Below, piece by piece: positions 8,621 through 15,240 of a stretch of 18,612 nucleotides of DNA; positions within the stretch are counted from its first letter, which is position 1; the number at the start of each line of letters is the position of its first letter. The position numbers were made by a program, and so were the translations under genes. The stretch comes from Marine Group I thaumarchaeote SCGC AAA799-O18 (GTDB lineage Archaea > Thermoproteota > Nitrososphaeria > Nitrososphaerales > Nitrosopumilaceae). The DNA is taken from NCBI GenBank assembly GCA_000746705.1, contig JOTC01000011.1, positions 1 through 18,612 of the forward strand. The letters are read 5' to 3'. The notes below the pieces were generated by a model, which was given only the letters and a program-made list of their open reading frames with translations, ran no database searches and was not told the DNA's origin.

Positions 8621-8628
8621 ATATTAAT
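8621..8628 (+). promoter_or_regulatory. TATA box for msrA
   Basis: ATATTAAT is centred about 27 bases before the msrA ATG at 8652, consistent with a leaderless transcript. It lies within 15 bases of the start of the divergent gene. Confidence 0.5.
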
Positions 8629-8640
8629 TAGACATTTTAC

Positions 8641-8650
8641 TATTAATATA
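8641..8650 (-). promoter_or_regulatory. TATA-like element for the 105-aa gene
   Basis: TATATTAATA on the minus strand lies about 30 bases upstream of the divergent start at 8614 and directly against the msrA ATG. The two divergent promoters therefore interlock. Confidence 0.4.
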
Positions 8651-8651
8651 G

Positions 8652-9107
8652 ATGAAGGCTTCATTTGCAGCAGGTTGTTTTTGGCACGTCGAGGAGATAT
8701 TTAGAAAAACTAGTGGTGTAAAATCAACGCAAGTAGGTTATAGTGATGGAACAACAAAAAATCCCACATATGAAGATGTATGCACAGATACCACTGGACA
8801 CGCTGAAACTGTTGAGGTTGATTACGATCCCCAAGAAGTTTCGTATGAAGAATTACTAAAGATTTTTTGGAGCAATCATAATCCGACTACACTGAACAGA
8901 CAGGGACCTGATATAGGCAAACAATATAGATCTGTCATATTCTTTCATACGCCAGAACAGGAAAAAGCAGCAATGGAAATGAAAGAAAAACTTAACCCCA
9001 TAGCAAATGAAAAATTTCATAGTGATATAGTCACAGAGATTAAACCAGCATCAGACTTCTATAGAGCTGAAGAATATCACCAGCAGTATTTAGCAAAATC
9101 TTCATAA
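8652..9107 (+). CDS. msrA: Peptide methionine-S-sulfoxide reductase MsrA
   Basis: Repairs methionine-S-sulfoxide in proteins. The family signature [12 protein letters not shown] is at the N-terminus with catalytic Cys9. Other conserved blocks are [56 protein letters not shown] and the C-terminal [12 protein letters not shown]. Only two cysteines exist (Cys9 and Cys43). There is no C-terminal resolving cysteine, so recycling must use Cys43 or an external thiol. Length is 151 residues, a minimal MsrA without targeting extensions. The start ATG matches a leaderless TATA spacing and leaves six residues before the GCFW motif, which is typical. Confidence 0.96.
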   Translation: MKASFAAGCFWHVEEIFRKTSGVKSTQVGYSDGTTKNPTYEDVCTDTTGHAETVEVDYDPQEVSYEELLKIFWSNHNPTTLNRQGPDIGKQYRSVIFFHTPEQEKAAMEMKEKLNPIANEKFHSDIVTEIKPASDFYRAEEYHQQYLAKSS

Positions 9108-9130
9108 AATGATTATTTGTATTTTTAATA

Positions 9131-9424
9131 CTAACTAGGATTTACTTCCATTTTTCCATTTCTGGATTTGTTCAGTTGGACTTCATTCCTAAAAGTTGTT
9201 GTGTATCCATTTTCAATTGCAACTTGATCCCCATTCTTCACTTTCTGAATGTCGTCGCCCCAAATTGTGAACTTGATTCTTCCAGAATCATCTTCTAGAT
9301 ATGCATCACAGACTTGGGTCTCTCCGTATTTTGTATTTACAGTCCTAGGTTCCCCCTTATCTGTAATCTTTGCCGTAATGTTTATTCCAGTTCTCATTTG
9401 TTTTGCTTCTTCACATGTTGTCAT
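9131..9424 (-). CDS. Single OB-fold nucleic-acid-binding protein (SSB/RPA-like)
   Basis: A 97-residue protein matching a single OB fold of the archaeal RPA/SOSS-B type: a first strand INITAKITDKGEPRTV, then the ETQVCDAYLEDDSGRIKFTI block in which the beta-hairpin and the strand before W55 are typical, then GDQVAIENGYTTTF and the closing strand NEVQLNKSRNGKMEV. The short acidic tail of bacterial SSB is absent. It probably binds single-stranded DNA or RNA. The ATG at 9424 fits a leaderless TATA spacing; a second ATG at codon 10 would still keep the fold. It is divergent from the tRNA gene and convergent with msrA (23 bases apart). Confidence 0.8.
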   Translation of the reverse strand: MTTCEEAKQMRTGINITAKITDKGEPRTVNTKYGETQVCDAYLEDDSGRIKFTIWGDDIQKVKNGDQVAIENGYTTTFRNEVQLNKSRNGKMEVNPS

Positions 9425-9445
9425 AGCAAAATCTCTATTTCTTCA

Positions 9446-9453
9446 ATTAATAA
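9446..9453 (-). promoter_or_regulatory. TATA box for the OB-fold gene
   Basis: TTATTAAT on the minus strand is centred about 26 bases before the ATG at 9424, the distance expected for a leaderless mRNA. It supports that start over the internal Met10. Confidence 0.5.
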
Positions 9454-9464
9454 CTTTTTTTAAA
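9454..9464 (+). promoter_or_regulatory. Probable TATA element of the tRNA gene
   Basis: A T-run ending in TAAA is centred roughly 26 bases upstream of the first base of the mature tRNA (9485). It abuts the divergent TATA of the OB-fold gene. Confidence 0.4.
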
Positions 9465-9484
9465 TGTTCTAAAGCAGTTATGGT

Positions 9485-9585
9485 GCAGGGGTATCGAAGC
9501 CCGGCCAACCGAGAAGGACTCAAGATTTTGGCAATGGGCCATCCTTTCCCTTAGGGGTTCGTGGGTTCAAATCCCACCTCCTGCA
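9485..9585 (+). tRNA. tRNA-Leu (anticodon CAA) with a 16-nt intron
   Basis: A class II tRNA with a long variable arm. The acceptor stem GCAGGGG (9485-9491) pairs with CTCCTGC (9578-9584), including one G-T wobble, and A73 is at 9585; CCA is not encoded. The anticodon stem AAGGA (9514-9518) pairs with TCCTT (9542-9546) around the loop C-T-CAA-G-A, with the anticodon at 9521-9523. Bases 9525-9540 interrupt the loop after G37, the canonical archaeal intron site. The variable arm folds as CCC-TTA-GGGG, and the T arm is GTGGG-TTCAAAT-CCCAC. The isotype follows from the CAA anticodon and the close match to archaeal tRNA-Leu. The T-rich downstream flank may end transcription. Confidence 0.95.
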
Positions 9586-9660
9586 TTTTAGTTTCAAAAG
9601 AAATTTTTACAGCCTAATATTTTCTTAAGAGTTTTAGAGTGTCTAATCTTTCTATAAATT

Positions 9661-10281
9661 ATGACTGATATCTTTGAAACAATCATAGAATATTCCTATC
9701 TTGGAATATTCTTTTTATTGATTGCAGTAAATGCAGCGCCGATTTTAATGCCGCCTACTTGGATTATTCTTTCATCATTTTTTGCATTAGATGCTTCACT
9801 CGATCCAATTCTATTGGCAATTGTTGGAGCAACTGGGGCTACAATAGGCCGATTCTTTTTAAAGCATATAAGCGGTTTTTTCCGAAGATTTGTGGGCAAA
9901 GAACAGGAATCAAATTTAGACGCTATAGGCAATTTTCTAAATCGTAAAAAATTTGGATATACGTTGACATCTTTTCTGTTTGCCGCAACACCACTACCCA
10001 GTAATATGCTGTTTGTTGCGTATGGCATGATGAGAGCAAAAAGTATTGGGCTCTATATCGGATTTTGGTGTGGTAGACTTGTTTCTTACTACATAATGAT
10101 TACAATAAGCAAAGCTGTACTTACACCATTTTTACAATTATTCGAAGATAGAATAATTGGTATCATCGCAGCGGATATAGTTGGTATAGGTTCAGTGATA
10201 TTTTTTACCTGTATTAATTGGCGGGTCCTGCTGTTTGAACGAAAATTAAGGTTTGTTAGACCAAGATTATGGCGGATTTGA
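9661..10281 (+). CDS. DedA/VTT-like integral membrane protein
   Basis: A 206-residue protein with about five hydrophobic segments (near residues 12-30, 34-58, 98-122, 130-152 and 163-187) and a basic C-terminus (KLRFVRPRLWRI) likely to face the cytoplasm. The pattern of a re-entrant, proline-containing N-terminal segment (VNAAPILMPPTWI), a glycine-rich GATGATIGRFFLKHISG block and a later TPLPSNMLFVAYGMMRA block resembles DedA/SNARE-associated (VTT) membrane proteins of the YqaA kind. These act in lipid scrambling or envelope homeostasis; the substrate here is unknown. It follows the tRNA by 75 bases; the TATA is unclear. It ends 7 bases before the convergent 103-aa gene. Confidence 0.65.
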   Translation: MTDIFETIIEYSYLGIFFLLIAVNAAPILMPPTWIILSSFFALDASLDPILLAIVGATGATIGRFFLKHISGFFRRFVGKEQESNLDAIGNFLNRKKFGYTLTSFLFAATPLPSNMLFVAYGMMRAKSIGLYIGFWCGRLVSYYIMITISKAVLTPFLQLFEDRIIGIIAADIVGIGSVIFFTCINWRVLLFERKLRFVRPRLWRI

Positions 10282-10288
10282 AGAAGTT

Positions 10289-10600
10289 TTATCCATAATC
10301 AACATATCTGTCATATCGTTTTTCAACCTCAGGATTTTTTCCAGCATTTATCTTCTGCAGTTCTACGGCATTTCGTTTTTTTAAATAATTGATAATTTCT
10401 TCAAAATTCTTTTCCTTTGGATATACACTTAACAAAGGATCTAACATTTTGAAATATTCAGATACTTTCTCTCTAAATTCTTCTCTTGTTGGATTTTTAA
10501 TTTTGTTTAGTCGAAACCAGATAGTTGCCCAACTACAACCTATTACATGTGGCAATAAATCAAAAGCGGATTGTATCTCAAAGCGTTGATCGTCTCTCAT
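10289..10600 (-). CDS. Unknown protein at the end of the hem operon
   Basis: A 103-residue soluble protein whose ATG overlaps the hemB stop by four bases, so it is translationally coupled to porphobilinogen synthase. It has a tryptophan/aromatic-rich N-terminal half (LLPHVIGCSWATIWFRLNK) and a charged helical C-terminal half ending in KRYDRYVDYG. There is one cysteine (Cys22), no metal-binding cluster and no membrane segment. I do not recognise the family. Position suggests a link to tetrapyrrole synthesis, such as an accessory or chaperone role, but nothing in the sequence shows this directly. Confidence 0.75.
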   Translation of the reverse strand: MRDDQRFEIQSAFDLLPHVIGCSWATIWFRLNKIKNPTREEFREKVSEYFKMLDPLLSVYPKEKNFEEIINYLKKRNAVELQKINAGKNPEVEKRYDRYVDYG

Positions 10601-11592
10601 GGACTATCATGAATTAATTTTGCGCCCGACTTGGCGAAATATGTAACGATGAAATCCGCACCTGCCCGCTTGATAGAAGATAGAATCTCATTTATTATTT
10701 GGTCTTCCTTGATCCAGCCCTGGTTAGCTGCAGCCTTTACCATTGCATACTCACCCGAAACGCTGTATGCTGAAACTGGAATATTGAATTTTTTCTTAGC
10801 CTCTGCAATTAAATCTAGATATGACAGCGCAGGTTTTATCATCACTATATCCACGCTCTCCTCAACATCTGCCTCAACTTCTCTCATTACTTCGTGTGGG
10901 TTTGTAAATGGAACTTGGTATGTTTTTCTGTCACCAAATTGTGGTGCACATTCTGCTGCATCCCTAAATGGTGAATAAAATGAGGAACTGTGTTTTGCTG
11001 AATGTGACATTATGATCACATCTTTAAAACCTGCATCATCCAATCCCTTTCTTATAGCATAAACCTGACCATCCATCATTGCAGATGGAGAAACTACGTC
11101 AACACCTACTTTTGCTTGACTAACAGCAATCTTGGTTAAAGTCTCTATACTCAAATCATTGTCTATCTTTTTGTCATTAATTATTCCACAATGACCTGAA
11201 CTAGTATATTGACATAAGCAAACGTCAGCCATGATCGAAATTTTATCACCAAAATTAGTTTTTATTTCTGAGATTGCTCTTTGGACAATACCATCATCAA
11301 CAAATGCAGAAGTCCCTTTTTCATCTTTTTGTGAAGGAATACCGAACAACATGACAGCTGGAATTTTTAAATCAGAAATATTTTGTACTTCGTTTGTAAC
11401 CTCTGACAAAGGTAACCTTACAATATCTGGCATGGAATCTACTGGATCTACTGGTTTCTTTTTTTCTAATCCCTCTTCTACAAAAATTGGACAGACTAGA
11501 TCATTTGTAGACAGTCTAACCTCTTGTACCAAGTTTCTTATGTTTTCATTAATTCTTAATCGCCTCAATCTTTTTGAGGGAAATGACGTCAT
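10597..11592 (-). CDS. hemB: Porphobilinogen synthase (delta-aminolevulinate dehydratase)
   Basis: Condenses two 5-aminolevulinate molecules to porphobilinogen. The zinc-site cysteines are visible in DVCLCQYTSSGHCG (Cys125, Cys127, Cys135), so this is a zinc-type enzyme. The two Schiff-base lysines lie in MSHSAKHSSSFYSPFRDAA (Lys200) and IVMIKPALSYLD (Lys253). Other family blocks are PIFVEEG, MLFGIP and VSPSAMMDG. The 331-residue length is normal. It lies 44 bases after hemA, with a TATA-like element in that gap, so it may have its own promoter as well as operon read-through. Its stop overlaps the next start. Confidence 0.97.
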   Translation of the reverse strand: MTSFPSKRLRRLRINENIRNLVQEVRLSTNDLVCPIFVEEGLEKKKPVDPVDSMPDIVRLPLSEVTNEVQNISDLKIPAVMLFGIPSQKDEKGTSAFVDDGIVQRAISEIKTNFGDKISIMADVCLCQYTSSGHCGIINDKKIDNDLSIETLTKIAVSQAKVGVDVVSPSAMMDGQVYAIRKGLDDAGFKDVIIMSHSAKHSSSFYSPFRDAAECAPQFGDRKTYQVPFTNPHEVMREVEADVEESVDIVMIKPALSYLDLIAEAKKKFNIPVSAYSVSGEYAMVKAAANQGWIKEDQIINEILSSIKRAGADFIVTYFAKSGAKLIHDSP

Positions 11593-11611
11593 GGTAAAAA
11601 TCTGATAACAT

Positions 11612-11620
11612 GTAATATAA
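11612..11620 (-). promoter_or_regulatory. Possible internal TATA box before hemB
   Basis: TTATATTAC on the minus strand lies in the 44-base hemA-hemB gap, about 25 bases before the hemB ATG. This would allow leaderless hemB transcription independent of hemA. Confidence 0.45.
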
Positions 11621-11636
11621 TCTTAGATTACTATCG

Positions 11637-12893
11637 CTATTCCTTTTTCTTATAATTAAATAATTTACTTGCTATATCCAGCAATTCAGGATTTCCTTGC
11701 TCGGAGGCTTTTCTTAAATTATTCATAGGTGCAGAAACAATGCTTTCTACCACAGATTTTGTCAGCTCGTCAATAATTTTGATTCTTTTTTCGTCTGTCT
11801 CACCTAACATTTGGAGCGCCTTCCGCAATTCCTTCATCCTAATCGAATCTGCATTGGTAAATACATCCTTCACTAAGGGTTCTGCGTCAAGCCGTTTCAT
11901 TGTAGCCTCAATAATTGGAACCTCTTCGCTAATTATATTTTCCACCGTGGAAACTTTATTCCTTCTCTTTTCCATGTTCTTATCTATCATTTCAGCAATT
12001 TGATCAATGTTCATTAATTTAATTCCAGGAATCGTGGCTACTTTTTCATCTACAGTTCTGGGATTTGATAAATCTAATATCATTGTTCCAGTCTCCTTAT
12101 TTTTCATAGCGTCTTTCATCCTGTCAAATGAAACCAAGAAGTACGGCGCAGTGGTGGCTACAAAGATTATTTGATAATTACTAAACCCTGAAAGGACATC
12201 CTCAAATTTTATAGGTTTTCCACCCAACGTTTGAGAAAACCCAATAGATCGTTCAAGAGTTCTGCTAGTTACATTGAAGGCATAGCCTCTTTTCTTTAGG
12301 GATTTGGCAACCATTGTTGCAGCTTCACCTGTGCCGATAAGCAACACGTGTTTTGATTTAATATTGTCAATATTTTCCTCTGCAAGTTTGACCGCCATTG
12401 AACCGAGTGATATTCCTCCCCTACCAATTCCGGTAGAATTTCTGATGCGGGTACCAATTCTGATAGATCTTTCAAATAATTTGTTCAGTCTTTTACCTGA
12501 TGCCTTTGCATCTCTTGCTAGCGAAATTGATTCTTTAATTTGTCCAAGAATTTGTTCTTCCCCAACAACTAATGATTCCAGACCGGATGTGAGTTTTAAC
12601 AGATGTTCATAGGCATCCTTGTTCTCACATACTTCGAGAGTGTCCTTGAATGCATTATCTTCCAGCCCAGTAAGTAATGCCCATGTGTTTTTGATTTCGT
12701 CAACATTATGGTTATCTGACGTAGCAAACAGTTCAATCCTGTTACATGTCTGAATTATTACACATTCTGAAACGCTAGAATTTTTCTTGAAAGCTAAGCA
12801 TGCATCAGGCATATCTTTGAAGGCAAATTTCTCTAAAACATGGATTGGTGATTTCCTAAAAGTTACTCGAGCGTTTATGATATTTTGTTTCAT
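11637..12893 (-). CDS. hemA: Glutamyl-tRNA reductase
   Basis: First committed enzyme of the C5 tetrapyrrole pathway: reduces glutamyl-tRNA to glutamate-1-semialdehyde with NADPH. The active-site cysteine is in IIQTCNRIELF (Cys50 counting from the chosen start). Other marks are GLESLVVGEEQILGQIK, RNSTGIGRGGISLGSMAV, the NADPH-binding HVLLIGTGEAATMVAKSL, LDLSNPRTVD and a long helical dimerisation domain at the C-terminus. Two ATGs are close together, at 12899 and 12893. I prefer 12893 (418 residues) because it overlaps the upstream stop as ATGA, the coupling used elsewhere in this window. The partner HemL is not in the window. Confidence 0.95.
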   Translation of the reverse strand: MKQNIINARVTFRKSPIHVLEKFAFKDMPDACLAFKKNSSVSECVIIQTCNRIELFATSDNHNVDEIKNTWALLTGLEDNAFKDTLEVCENKDAYEHLLKLTSGLESLVVGEEQILGQIKESISLARDAKASGKRLNKLFERSIRIGTRIRNSTGIGRGGISLGSMAVKLAEENIDNIKSKHVLLIGTGEAATMVAKSLKKRGYAFNVTSRTLERSIGFSQTLGGKPIKFEDVLSGFSNYQIIFVATTAPYFLVSFDRMKDAMKNKETGTMILDLSNPRTVDEKVATIPGIKLMNIDQIAEMIDKNMEKRRNKVSTVENIISEEVPIIEATMKRLDAEPLVKDVFTNADSIRMKELRKALQMLGETDEKRIKIIDELTKSVVESIVSAPMNNLRKASEQGNPELLDIASKLFNYKKKE

Positions 12894-13435
12894 GACCATT
12901 CCCTAAGCATTTTTTTTACACGTCCCTGTGCCATTTTGTATTTTTCTTCTTTTAATAATCCTTTTACACGCTTGTCATTCATTACTCCATATAGGAATTT
13001 TTTCCGATCTATCTGTGTTGAAAGCACTTGTTTTGCCTCCAACCTTGCGAATTTCTGCAGTTTGATCTGATAGATGTCCTCGCTTGAGATATTTTTCTTC
13101 AAGAAAGATTCTACTTTTAATTTGATCTTTCTTGCCATGGCTGGACTGCTTCCACCAGTTGACACTGCAACCTGTACTGTGTCTGCGATGTTGATTACCG
13201 AAGGGTGTGCAAAGTCGCTAATCTCAGGATCATCTGATGCATAGGCATATGATTTCATCTTTCTAGCCTTCTCAACAATTTTTCTGTTCAGTGCCCTATC
13301 AGTGGTAGTAGCCATGACCAGATATGGTTTGTATTTTGAAAGAAATCTTGCATCATTTAGTTTGATTTTTTTAAATTTGATTTTTCCCTGCTTGGCATGC
13401 TTCTCAATTTGGGAATTAGACTTGTTGCTTATCAC
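12890..13435 (-). CDS. Precorrin-2 dehydrogenase / sirohydrochlorin ferrochelatase homologue, N-terminally damaged
   Basis: Homologous to the CysG N-domain/Met8p/SirC family, which oxidises precorrin-2 to sirohydrochlorin with NAD and in some members inserts iron. The open frame begins at GTG 13435 and gives 181 residues. Recognisable parts are the second Rossmann strand (ILVISNK, entered from codons upstream of the GTG), YLVMATTTDRALN, the AYASDDPEISDFAHPSV loop, VQVAVSTGGSSPAMARKIK with the conserved TGG-SPA motif, and a basic helical C-terminus. The dinucleotide-binding GxGxxG strand is missing from this frame; its remains lie upstream at 13436-13523 in another frame. The truncated protein would probably not bind NAD. 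First gene of the hemA-hemB operon, overlapping hemA. Confidence 0.8.
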   Translation of the reverse strand: MISNKSNSQIEKHAKQGKIKFKKIKLNDARFLSKYKPYLVMATTTDRALNRKIVEKARKMKSYAYASDDPEISDFAHPSVINIADTVQVAVSTGGSSPAMARKIKLKVESFLKKNISSEDIYQIKLQKFARLEAKQVLSTQIDRKKFLYGVMNDKRVKGLLKEEKYKMAQGRVKKMLREWS

Positions 13436-13523
13436 AAGAATTTGACAGTCTTGTGTTTAAAGCGAATTAACTTGAGCCAACTACGATGACAAGGTTTCCC
13501 TTTAGGTGAAGATCAACAATCAA
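13436..13523 (-). pseudogene. Detached 5' end of the precorrin-2 dehydrogenase gene
   Basis: Starting at TTG 13523 the minus strand encodes MIVDLHLKGNLVIVVGSS, a good first strand and turn of the family's Rossmann fold. It is 27 bases after a TATAAATA box, so this is the likely original start. The frame meets TAA at 13467-13469. The codons for DCQILVIS, which should follow about 15 residues after the first turn, appear after only 8-9 codon equivalents and in a different frame (19 bases separate the two recognisable parts). One nonsense codon plus a net loss of about 20 bases explains this. The estimate of the deletion rests on comparison with the CysG N-terminus from memory. Confidence 0.7.
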
Positions 13524-13545
13524 CACTCAGGCACACCATAGATGT

Positions 13546-13553
13546 TATTTATA
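13546..13553 (-). promoter_or_regulatory. TATA box of the siroheme/hemAB operon
   Basis: TATAAATA on the minus strand is a near-perfect archaeal TATA box, centred 27 bases before the TTG at 13523. It marks that TTG as the ancestral leaderless start, 88 bases upstream of the surviving GTG frame. Confidence 0.65.
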
Positions 13554-13574
13554 GATTCTAGAAAGCCAGTTACA

Positions 13575-13583
13575 TTTTTTAAT
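13575..13583 (+). promoter_or_regulatory. TATA box of the ahbAB gene
   Basis: TTTTTTAAT is centred about 26 bases before the ATG at 13605. A GGAG at 13598-13601 could also act as a weak ribosome binding site. It stands back to back with the promoter of the divergent hem operon. Confidence 0.5.
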
Positions 13584-13604
13584 TGATACTAAAGATCTGG
13601 AGTA

Positions 13605-14627
13605 ATGTCTAATATGGATAAACTTGATACTGAAATTCTAAACGAGATACAGTGGACGTTTCCATTGGTTGCCAAACCATTCGATGTAATTGCAAAGAAA
13701 TTTGAAATTTCACCTGATGAAGTAAAGGACAAACTGATTCAGCTGAAGAGAAAGGGTGTACTGAGACAGCTTAGTGCAATCTTTGACACAAGGAAGTTAG
13801 GTTACACCAGTTCACTGGTTGCAATGGAGATTGAGCCTGACAAGCTGGAACACGTTGCACATCAAATCAACAAGCATCCAGGCGTAAGCCACAACTATGA
13901 AAGAGAGCATGAGTTTAATCTCTGGTTTACTTTGGCTGTTCCTCCAGGCTCTGACTTAGAAAAGGAACTAGAGAAATTTTCAAAGTTGGATGGAATCAAG
14001 AAAACAAGAATGCTTCCTACGTTACAACTGTTCAAGATTGGAGTTAAGCTGGATATGGTTGATGACAAAAAGCACGAGGTAAAGCCATCCGAAGAAAAGA
14101 AAAAAATTACTGATGTAAAGTTTGTTGCAACTGAGGAAGACAAGGAGTTCATCAGAGAATTACAGAAAGATATGGAGATAGTTGACAGACCTTTCCAAAA
14201 GGCTGCAGAAAATCTGGGAATGACAGAGGATCAAATTTTTGAAAAGCTACATCATTACGAAGAGATTGGAGTTATGCGAAGGTATGCAGCAATTTTACGT
14301 CACAGGGAAGCTGGCTTTACTGCCAACGGAATGATTGTTTGGAAAGTTCCGAAAGAACGAATCAGTGAAGTTGGAAACAAGCTTGGCGCTTTCCCACAGG
14401 TAAGCCATTGCTATGAAAGACCGGTGTATCCGGACTGGCCATATAATGTGTTTTCAATGATTCATTGCAAATCTTTTGACGAGGCTGGAGAAGTTGCTGG
14501 ACAGATTCAGAAACAAATCAACGTTGACGAATACAAAATTCTGTTTAGTGCAAGGGAATTCAAGAAGACAAGAGTAGAGTATTTTGTCGAGAGTGATTTC
14601 AGTTTAGAAGAAAAAATCCCTGCATAG
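13605..14627 (+). CDS. ahbAB: Siroheme decarboxylase, AhbA-AhbB fusion
   Basis: Converts siroheme to 12,18-didecarboxysiroheme, the first step of the siroheme-dependent heme pathway. The 340 residues contain two tandem Lrp/AsnC-like units. Residues 1-155 are AhbA-like: LDTEILNEIQWTFPL, PFDVIAKKF, KGVLRQLSAIFDTRKLGY, and VSHNYEREHEFNLWFTL (His96, Tyr98, Arg100). Residues 182-335 are AhbB-like: RPFQKAAENLGM, AAILRHREAGFTANGMIVW (His233), and VSHCYERPVYPDWPYNVF (His268, Tyr270, Arg272). A Lys/Glu-rich linker (about 156-181) joins them. In many prokaryotes AhbA and AhbB are separate genes. The divergent hemA/hemB operon next door supports the metabolic role over a plain AsnC-type transcription regulator. 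Confidence 0.9.
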   Translation: MSNMDKLDTEILNEIQWTFPLVAKPFDVIAKKFEISPDEVKDKLIQLKRKGVLRQLSAIFDTRKLGYTSSLVAMEIEPDKLEHVAHQINKHPGVSHNYEREHEFNLWFTLAVPPGSDLEKELEKFSKLDGIKKTRMLPTLQLFKIGVKLDMVDDKKHEVKPSEEKKKITDVKFVATEEDKEFIRELQKDMEIVDRPFQKAAENLGMTEDQIFEKLHHYEEIGVMRRYAAILRHREAGFTANGMIVWKVPKERISEVGNKLGAFPQVSHCYERPVYPDWPYNVFSMIHCKSFDEAGEVAGQIQKQINVDEYKILFSAREFKKTRVEYFVESDFSLEEKIPA

Positions 14628-14633
14628 AAGATC

Positions 14634-14641
14634 ATATTTAT
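14634..14641 (+). promoter_or_regulatory. TATA box of the HNH gene
   Basis: ATATTTAT is centred about 28 bases before the TTG at 14666, supporting a leaderless TTG start, since no suitable in-frame ATG exists. Confidence 0.45.
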
Positions 14642-14665
14642 CTAAATCTATACTAGATGTGATTA

Positions 14666-15052
14666 TTGACTAAGCCATGGATTCCGGAGCCCTATGGTCA
14701 TCCGAGAAACAAAACAACCTGGAAACCCTTTGCTTCTAAAACTGAAGACAAAAGATGGGAAAAAGAACAAGGTAAATGTCAAGGATATAAAAAAAAATGT
14801 AAAAAACAACTGTCAAAAGCAAAGAGAAACTTCGATTTTGATCATAGAATGGGTAATGATGATATTAGTTTTCGAAACTGTCAATTATTATGCCTTGAAT
14901 GCCATCGTGCAAAGACAAAGGCTGAGGCACGTAAACCAGAAAGACGATCTAAGATTAGCAAGACAAAGAAACGTAACGAAGCACGAAAACCACCATCATT
15001 AAAAAAACAATCAAGAAGTGAATTTAAAGTGCCTAAAATTCCGTGGAAGTAG
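14666..15052 (+). CDS. Small HNH-type nuclease-like protein
   Basis: A 128-residue, very basic protein with an HNH/McrA-like core. Cysteines at 38 and 45 precede FDFDHRMGNDDISFRNCQLLC, in which Asp59-His60 form the catalytic DH, Asn71 the central N, and Cys76-x2-Cys79-His80 the second half of the zinc/His motif. The C-terminal ~45 residues are Lys/Arg-rich and probably disordered or nucleic-acid-binding. The start is TTG at 14666; an ATG at 14677 is out of frame. It is a stand-alone HNH with no methylase or phage genes beside it, so a restriction role is not supported; repair or RNA/DNA processing is possible. All motif residues needed for activity appear present. Confidence 0.8.
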   Translation: MTKPWIPEPYGHPRNKTTWKPFASKTEDKRWEKEQGKCQGYKKKCKKQLSKAKRNFDFDHRMGNDDISFRNCQLLCLECHRAKTKAEARKPERRSKISKTKKRNEARKPPSLKKQSRSEFKVPKIPWK

Positions 15053-15056
15053 TATT

Positions 15057-15236
15057 CTAAGTTAGAATTTCTTTAATTTTCTCTAATACTCTTTTTTGGC
15101 TTTCAAGAATCTCAATAATTGATTCCTTATCAGGCGAGTCCTTGGAGGCAGCGTATTTTTTGAGATTTGTATTGGTTCTTACAAGAAATGAGTCAATGAA
15201 CGTTGCAGCCTTTTTGATTTTTTCTTCATCGTTCAT
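15057..15236 (-). CDS. Small helical protein, function unknown
   Basis: A 59-residue protein from the ATG at 15236, almost entirely predicted helix and rich in Lys, Glu, Ile and Asp (MNDEEKIKKAATFIDSFL, ending ESQKRVLEKIKEILT), resembling a short coiled coil. A longer reading from GTG 15275 (72 residues) would overlap the upstream Cys-rich small gene by 35 bases and lacks a suitably placed TATA. The ATG start lies 4 bases after that gene's stop and is preferred. No family recognised. Convergent with the HNH gene, only 4 bases apart. Confidence 0.6.
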   Translation of the reverse strand: MNDEEKIKKAATFIDSFLVRTNTNLKKYAASKDSPDKESIIEILESQKRVLEKIKEILT

Positions 15237-15240
15237 AATA

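Noticed and set aside
9485..9660. tRNA gene as an integration site (att)
   Set aside because: No integrase gene and no repeated 3' tRNA fragment seen in the window.
14666..15052. HNH gene as part of a restriction or mobile element
   Set aside because: No methyltransferase, integrase, transposase, phage gene or terminal repeats nearby, and its composition matches the surroundings.
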